Shown: positions 5,757 to 9,623 of the stretch, in pieces | Numbering within the stretch: position 1 is the first letter of the stretch | Layout: the number at the start of each line of letters is the position of its first letter | NCBI GenBank assembly: GCA_002314755.1 | Contig: DCHC01000023.1 | Coordinates: 1-9,623, forward strand | Length of the DNA stretch: 9,623 bases | Reading direction: 5' to 3' | DNA from: Faecalibacterium sp. UBA1762 | Lineage (GTDB): Bacteria > Bacillota > Clostridia > Oscillospirales > Ruminococcaceae | The notes under the pieces: model-generated | Database searches by the model: none | What the model was told of the DNA's origin: nothing | What the model saw: only the letters and a program-made list of their open reading frames with translations | Program-made: the position numbers and the translations under genes

Positions 5757-7052
5757 ATGAAAATCAAGGTAACAGATTTACCCTATGAAACAGTCAAAAC
5801 GCTGCCGGTTACGGCACATAAGCAACCCAAGCGACCCAATTGGTTTTTCCGCACACTGCTGGATACCGTATCAAGAGGGGAGCTGAAAGAGACGGATTTT
5901 ACCTGGGAAGAAATCGGGATGGAAAAACTGCCTAAAAATCAGCCTGCACTTTTCCTGATGAATCATTCCTGTTTTCTTGACCTGAAGATTGTATCCCATA
6001 TTTTGCGGGATCGCCATTTTCAGATTGTCTGCACCTCTGACGGGTTTGTGGGAAAAGGATGGCTGATGCGGCAGCTTGGGTGTATTCCCACCCGCAAGTT
6101 TCAAAACGATACCCAGCTTGTACGGGATATGCTATACGCTCTGCACAAGCTGAACAGCTCAGTGCTGATGTACCCGGAGGCCAGCTACAGCTTTGACGGT
6201 ACGGCGACGCCGTTGCCGGAATCTGTGGGCAAATGTCTGAAAATGCTGAAGGTTCCGGTTGTCATGATCCGCACTTACGGCGCGTTTGCCCATGACCCAT
6301 TATACAATAATTTGCGGCAGCGCAAGGTGAGGGTGACTGCCACAGTGGAATATTTACTCTCCGCTGAGGATGTCCGGCAAAAGACAGTGCAGGAGCTGAA
6401 CGACATTCTGGCCGGACAGTTCAGCTTTGACAATTTCCGCTGGCAACAGGAAAACAAAATCCGTGTAACCGAGCTGTTTCGTGCGGACGGCTTAAACCGG
6501 GTGCTGTATACCTGCCCCTGTTGTAAGACCGAGGGACAGATGCAAGGTAAAGATATCAGCCTGACCTGCAGTGCCTGCGGTGCTGTCTGGCAGCTGACGG
6601 AGCTTGGCGCTTTGAAGGCGGAAAACCGGGAGGAAACCTTTACCCACATACCGGATTGGTATGCCTGGCAGCGCCAGTTAGTGCGTCAGCAGCTGCGACA
6701 GGGCGAATATCGGCTGGATGTTCCGGTTGAGATCTATATGCAGGTGGATGAGAAAGCAATCTATCATGTGGGCAACGGCAGACTGGTACACGATAACACC
6801 GGTTTTGATCTGACCGGCTGTGAGGGACAGCTGCATGTAAAACAGTCCGCCCGTACCAGCTACGGTTTATATGCCGACTATTATTGGTACGAGATTGGGG
6901 ATATGATCTGTATCGGCGAGGGGAAAAACTTGTACTACTGCTTCCCTAAGGTGCCGGGCTATTTCGTGGCGAAGACCAGACTTGCCACAGAGGAGCTATA
7001 CGATTTGATAAAGGTGCAAAACAAAAAAGACCCGGAACCGGAGAATGCGTAA
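5757..7052 (+). CDS. PlsC-type lysophospholipid acyltransferase with zinc-ribbon C-terminal extension
   Basis: A 431-residue protein (433 if the in-frame GTG at 5751 were used). Residues about 40-200 are the PlsC/LPLAT acyltransferase domain, which moves an acyl chain onto lysophosphatidate or a similar glycerolipid at the membrane. Motif I, NHSCFLD (69-75), gives the H-x4-D catalytic pair His70 and Asp75. Motif II is GCIPTRKF (108-115) and motif III YPEASYSFDG (139-148), where the usual FPEG-T-R is altered. After the domain comes a zinc-ribbon-like knuckle, CPCC (253-256) and CSAC (271-274). A region of about 150 residues follows, rich in Tyr and Trp near 366-380, which I do not recognise. 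Ordinary PlsC proteins have about 200-250 residues, so nearly half of this one is extra. No obvious transmembrane helix is seen. It has its own promoter and converges on nifJ. Confidence 0.85.
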   Translation: MKIKVTDLPYETVKTLPVTAHKQPKRPNWFFRTLLDTVSRGELKETDFTWEEIGMEKLPKNQPALFLMNHSCFLDLKIVSHILRDRHFQIVCTSDGFVGKGWLMRQLGCIPTRKFQNDTQLVRDMLYALHKLNSSVLMYPEASYSFDGTATPLPESVGKCLKMLKVPVVMIRTYGAFAHDPLYNNLRQRKVRVTATVEYLLSAEDVRQKTVQELNDILAGQFSFDNFRWQQENKIRVTELFRADGLNRVLYTCPCCKTEGQMQGKDISLTCSACGAVWQLTELGALKAENREETFTHIPDWYAWQRQLVRQQLRQGEYRLDVPVEIYMQVDEKAIYHVGNGRLVHDNTGFDLTGCEGQLHVKQSARTSYGLYADYYWYEIGDMICIGEGKNLYYCFPKVPGYFVAKTRLATEELYDLIKVQNKKDPEPENA

Positions 7053-7063
7053 CAGAGAAAAAC

Positions 7064-7092
7064 GGGGGCAGCCGCAATTTGCGGCTGCCCCC
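7064..7092 (-). terminator. 13-bp hairpin downstream of the acyltransferase gene; T-tract only on the minus strand
   Basis: A perfect stem GGGGGCAGCCGCA (7064-7076) / TGCGGCTGCCCCC (7080-7092) with loop ATT starts 11 bases after the acyltransferase stop codon. On the plus strand it is followed by AATGCTATG, with no T-tract. On the minus strand the stem is followed by GTTTTTCTCTG. As a classical terminator it would therefore stop leftward transcription, acting as a backstop for nifJ transcripts. It may still slow or protect the acyltransferase mRNA. Confidence 0.6.
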
Positions 7093-7272
7093 AATGCTAT
7101 GATACTGATCAAATTACAGTAGGATTAACCTGGGTATTCGATGTTACTGGCAACCATTTCGCCCACGTTTTCAGGACTATGCTCGGTAGATGATAGAGGA
7201 AATGGAGACGCGTGATCGCTTTTACGACAGTATATTCAAAAAACAAGGCTGCAAAAGGCAAAGCAAACAAAA
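7093..7272. other. Intergenic stretch between two hairpins; no gene recognised
   Basis: This lies between the convergent acyltransferase and nifJ genes. A plus-strand frame 7140-7214 (24 codons) and overlapping minus-strand frames read as plausible short peptides, but none has a ribosome binding site and none is bounded like a gene. It may be a gene remnant or a dispersed intergenic repeat. I see no tRNA, riboswitch or promoter in it. Confidence 0.4.
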
Positions 7273-7306
7273 ACAGAGGCAAGCCCCGATCGGGGCTTGC
7301 CTCTGT
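7273..7306 (-). terminator. Intrinsic terminator of nifJ
   Basis: A perfect 16-bp inverted repeat, ACAGAGGCAAGCCCCG (7273-7288) and its complement (7291-7306), with only AT between the arms. On the minus strand it is followed by TTTTGTTTGC. It lies 37 bases beyond the nifJ stop codon. A smaller hairpin, CCGCT-GA-AGCGG (7325-7336), sits between stop codon and terminator. Confidence 0.9.
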
Positions 7307-7343
7307 AAGGTTTATAGGGTTGACCGCTGAAGCGGATACGATA

Positions 7344-9623
7344 TTATTCGTACAGCTTAGCCAGCTTCTGCAGGTACTCGTAGCGATCCTTAGCCTTGTC
7401 AGCAGCTGTGTTGAACAGGACCTCGGCACGCTCGGGGAATGCCAGCTTCAAGCGGCTGTAGCGGGTCTCGCTGGAGATGAACTCCTTGTAGTCGGCAGTG
7501 GGCTCCTTGCTATCCAGAGTGAAGGGGTTAGCGCCCTCAGCCTTCTTACGGGGATCGAAGCGGAAGTTGTTCCAGTAACCTGCAGCAACAGCCTTCTTCA
7601 TCTCGGACTGGCAGTTGGTCATACCGCCCTTGACACCGTGCATCTCACAGGGAGCATAGCCGATGATCAAAGAGGGACCGTGGTAGCTTTCGGCCTCGAC
7701 CAAAGCCTTGATGGTCTGGTTTTGATCAGCACCCATGGCGATCTGAGCAACATACACATAGCCGTAGCTCATAGCGATCTCGGACAGGCTCTTCTTGCCG
7801 ATTGCCTTACCGGCAGCAGCAAACTGAGCGACCTGACCGATCTGGCTGGCCTTGGAGGCTTGGCCGCCGGTGTTGGAGTAAACCTCGGTATCGAAGACCA
7901 TGATGTTGACATCCTCACCGGAAGCCAGAACGTGATCCAGACCGCCGAAGCCGATATCATAAGCCCAGCCATCGCCACCGAAGATCCAGACGGACTTCTT
8001 GGACAGATACTGCTTCTTCGCCAAAACCTCACGGCCCAGCTTGCAGGCATCGCAGTTGCAACCTTCGACAACAGCGTCGTTCAAGGCAGCAATCAGCTTC
8101 TGAGCAGCAGCACCGTTGGTCTTGCCGTCATCCATGGTATCCAGCCATTCCTGAGCGGCAGCCTTCAGGTCAGCATCGGCGTACTCGACAGCGATCAAAG
8201 CACGAACGGTGTTGGCCAGGTTATCACGCAGCGTCTTTTGGCCCAGGTACATACCAAAGCCATGCTCGGCGTTATCCTCAAACAGGCTGTTAGCCCATGC
8301 GGGACCGAAGCCGGACAGCTTGTTGACAGTGTAGGGAGAGGTTGCAGCGGGACCGCCCCAGATAGAGGAGCAACCGGTAGCATTGGAGATGAACATCCGC
8401 TCGCCGAACAGCTGAGTGATCAGGCGGGCATAGCTGGTCTCGGCGCAGCCTGCGCAGGAGCCGGAGAACTCCAGCAGGGGCTGGTTGAACTGGCTGCCCT
8501 TCACGGTGTTCTCAGCCATCATACCGGGCTTCTTGTCAACATTGGCAACAGCGTAGTCAAAGACTTCCTGCTGAGCCAGCTGACTCTCCTGAGAAACCAT
8601 CTTCAGGGTGCCCTTGGCAGCGGTGGGACATACGGTGACACAGACGCCGCAGCCCATGCAGTCCAGCGGAGAGACGGTCATAGCAAACTTGTACTCCTCG
8701 CAGCCCTTTCCGTTCATCTTTGCGGCCTTCAGGGCAGCGGGAGCGGCAGCGACCTCAGCCTCAGTCAGGGCGAAGGGACGCAGGGTGGCGTGGGGGCAGA
8801 CATAAGCGCACTGGTTGCACTGGATACAGGTCTCGGGGTTCCACTCGGGCACGGTAACGGCAACGCCGCGCTTCTCGTAAGCAGAAGCGCCCTGCTCGAA
8901 CTGGCCATCCACGTAGCCTTCGAAAGCAGAGACGGGCAGGCTGTCGCCCTTCATCTTGTCGATGGGGGTCAGCAGATCCTTAACCATCTTTACGGTGCCC
9001 TCACGGCCGGTCAGCTCCTCAGCGGCAGTATTATCCACAGCGTTGGTCCAGTCAGCAGGAACCTCGACCTTGACAACGGCAGTAGCACCGGCATCAATGG
9101 CCTTGTAGTTCATCTCGACAACGGCATCACCCTTCTTGGCGTAGGACTTCTTAGCAGCTTCCTTCATGAAGCGGATAGCGTCCTCCTTGGGCATGACGTT
9201 TGCCAGGGCGAAGAAGGCGGATTGCAGAATGGTGTTGGTACGCTTGCCCATGCCGATCTCAATAGCCAGATCGATTGCGTTAACGGTGTACAGCTGAATG
9301 TTGTTGGCTGCAATGTAACGCTTTGCCTCGGCAGGCAGATGCTCGGCCAGCTCCTCGGCGTTCCACTGGCAGTTGATCAAGAAGATACCGCCGGGCTTAA
9401 CATCGTTCACCATGGGATAACCCTTGATGATGTAAGAGGGGTTGTGGCAGGCAACAAAGTCAGCCTTGTTGATGTAGTAGGGGCTCTTGATGGGCTTGTC
9501 GCCAAAGCGCAGATGGCTAATGGTGACACCACCGGTCTTCTTGGAGTCGTACTGGAAGTAAGACTGAATGAATTTATCGGTGTGGTCGCCGATGATCTTG
9601 GTGGAGTTCTTGTTGGCACCGAC
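7344..9623 (-). CDS. nifJ: Pyruvate:ferredoxin (flavodoxin) oxidoreductase, C-terminal 759 residues (5' end off window)
   Basis: This enzyme oxidises pyruvate with CoA to acetyl-CoA and CO2, reducing ferredoxin or flavodoxin; it is central to anaerobic fermentation and works as a cytoplasmic homodimer. The frame stays open to the right edge, so the ATG at 9413 is internal. Full proteins have about 1170-1200 residues, so roughly 420 are missing. Counting from the edge, VGANKNSTKIIG (1-12) belongs to the domain III region. Two 4Fe-4S motifs, CIQCNQCAYVCP (266-277) and CMGCGVCVTVCP (322-333), form the ferredoxin domain. Cys390, Cys393, Cys418 and Cys659 fit the proximal-cluster ligands. GDGWAYDIG (550-558) with SNTGG (583-587) binds thiamine diphosphate and magnesium. 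All key residues are intact. Lys codons are mostly AAG and the codon choice looks more biased than in the glycosidases, which suits high expression. A strong terminator follows. Confidence 0.97.
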   Translation of the reverse strand, partial: VGANKNSTKIIGDHTDKFIQSYFQYDSKKTGGVTISHLRFGDKPIKSPYYINKADFVACHNPSYIIKGYPMVNDVKPGGIFLINCQWNAEELAEHLPAEAKRYIAANNIQLYTVNAIDLAIEIGMGKRTNTILQSAFFALANVMPKEDAIRFMKEAAKKSYAKKGDAVVEMNYKAIDAGATAVVKVEVPADWTNAVDNTAAEELTGREGTVKMVKDLLTPIDKMKGDSLPVSAFEGYVDGQFEQGASAYEKRGVAVTVPEWNPETCIQCNQCAYVCPHATLRPFALTEAEVAAAPAALKAAKMNGKGCEEYKFAMTVSPLDCMGCGVCVTVCPTAAKGTLKMVSQESQLAQQEVFDYAVANVDKKPGMMAENTVKGSQFNQPLLEFSGSCAGCAETSYARLITQLFGERMFISNATGCSSIWGGPAATSPYTVNKLSGFGPAWANSLFEDNAEHGFGMYLGQKTLRDNLANTVRALIAVEYADADLKAAAQEWLDTMDDGKTNGAAAQKLIAALNDAVVEGCNCDACKLGREVLAKKQYLSKKSVWIFGGDGWAYDIGFGGLDHVLASGEDVNIMVFDTEVYSNTGGQASKASQIGQVAQFAAAGKAIGKKSLSEIAMSYGYVYVAQIAMGADQNQTIKALVEAESYHGPSLIIGYAPCEMHGVKGGMTNCQSEMKKAVAAGYWNNFRFDPRKKAEGANPFTLDSKEPTADYKEFISSETRYSRLKLAFPERAEVLFNTAADKAKDRYEYLQKLAKLYE

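Noticed and set aside
9407..9413. ATG at 9413 as the start of the oxidoreductase
   Set aside because: The same frame stays open for 70 more codons to the window edge and those codons match the family (VGANKNSTKIIG), so the ATG is internal.

Overview
The window looks like chromosomal DNA from an anaerobic Gram-positive gut bacterium of the Clostridia, most likely Oscillospiraceae/Ruminococcaceae. This is inferred from strong AGGAGG-type ribosome binding sites, a large single-chain pyruvate:ferredoxin oxidoreductase, moderate GC content, tight gene spacing and hairpin-plus-T-tract terminators. The genus cannot be fixed from the sequence alone. There is no insertion sequence, phage gene, CRISPR array or plasmid module.

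Layout, left to right. Positions 1-25 are the 3' end of a tRNA, followed at once by an intrinsic terminator (28-59). Positions 60-367 hold no convincing gene but contain hairpins and repeat-like modules. A leftward three-gene operon then occupies 5546 down to 420: a GH172-type (DUF2961) glycosidase, a GH38 alpha-mannosidase and a BNR/sialidase-fold protein. Gaps are 52 and 23 bp, with one promoter at the right end (about 5593-5621) and one terminator at the left end (368-408). Divergent from it, with its own promoter (5654-5682), is a rightward PlsC-type acyltransferase (5757-7052) carrying an unusual zinc-ribbon C-terminal extension. From the right edge a leftward pyruvate:ferredoxin oxidoreductase gene (nifJ/por) runs in and ends at 7344. 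Only its last 759 codons are present.

How the genes work together. The three operon enzymes lack recognisable signal peptides, so they probably act in the cytoplasm, trimming imported oligosaccharides with alpha-mannosyl and furanosyl (arabino- or fructofuranosyl) linkages and a third linkage recognised by the sialidase-fold protein. No transporter or regulator is present in the window. Two palindromes at the operon promoter, one on the -35 box and one just after the predicted start of transcription, suggest control by an unlinked repressor. The acyltransferase (phospholipid synthesis) and the oxidoreductase (central fermentation) are housekeeping-type genes and appear functionally unrelated to the glycosidase operon.

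The parts most worth a second look are the enzyme combination in the operon, its promoter palindromes, the acyltransferase extension, and the two repeat-like intergenic regions.
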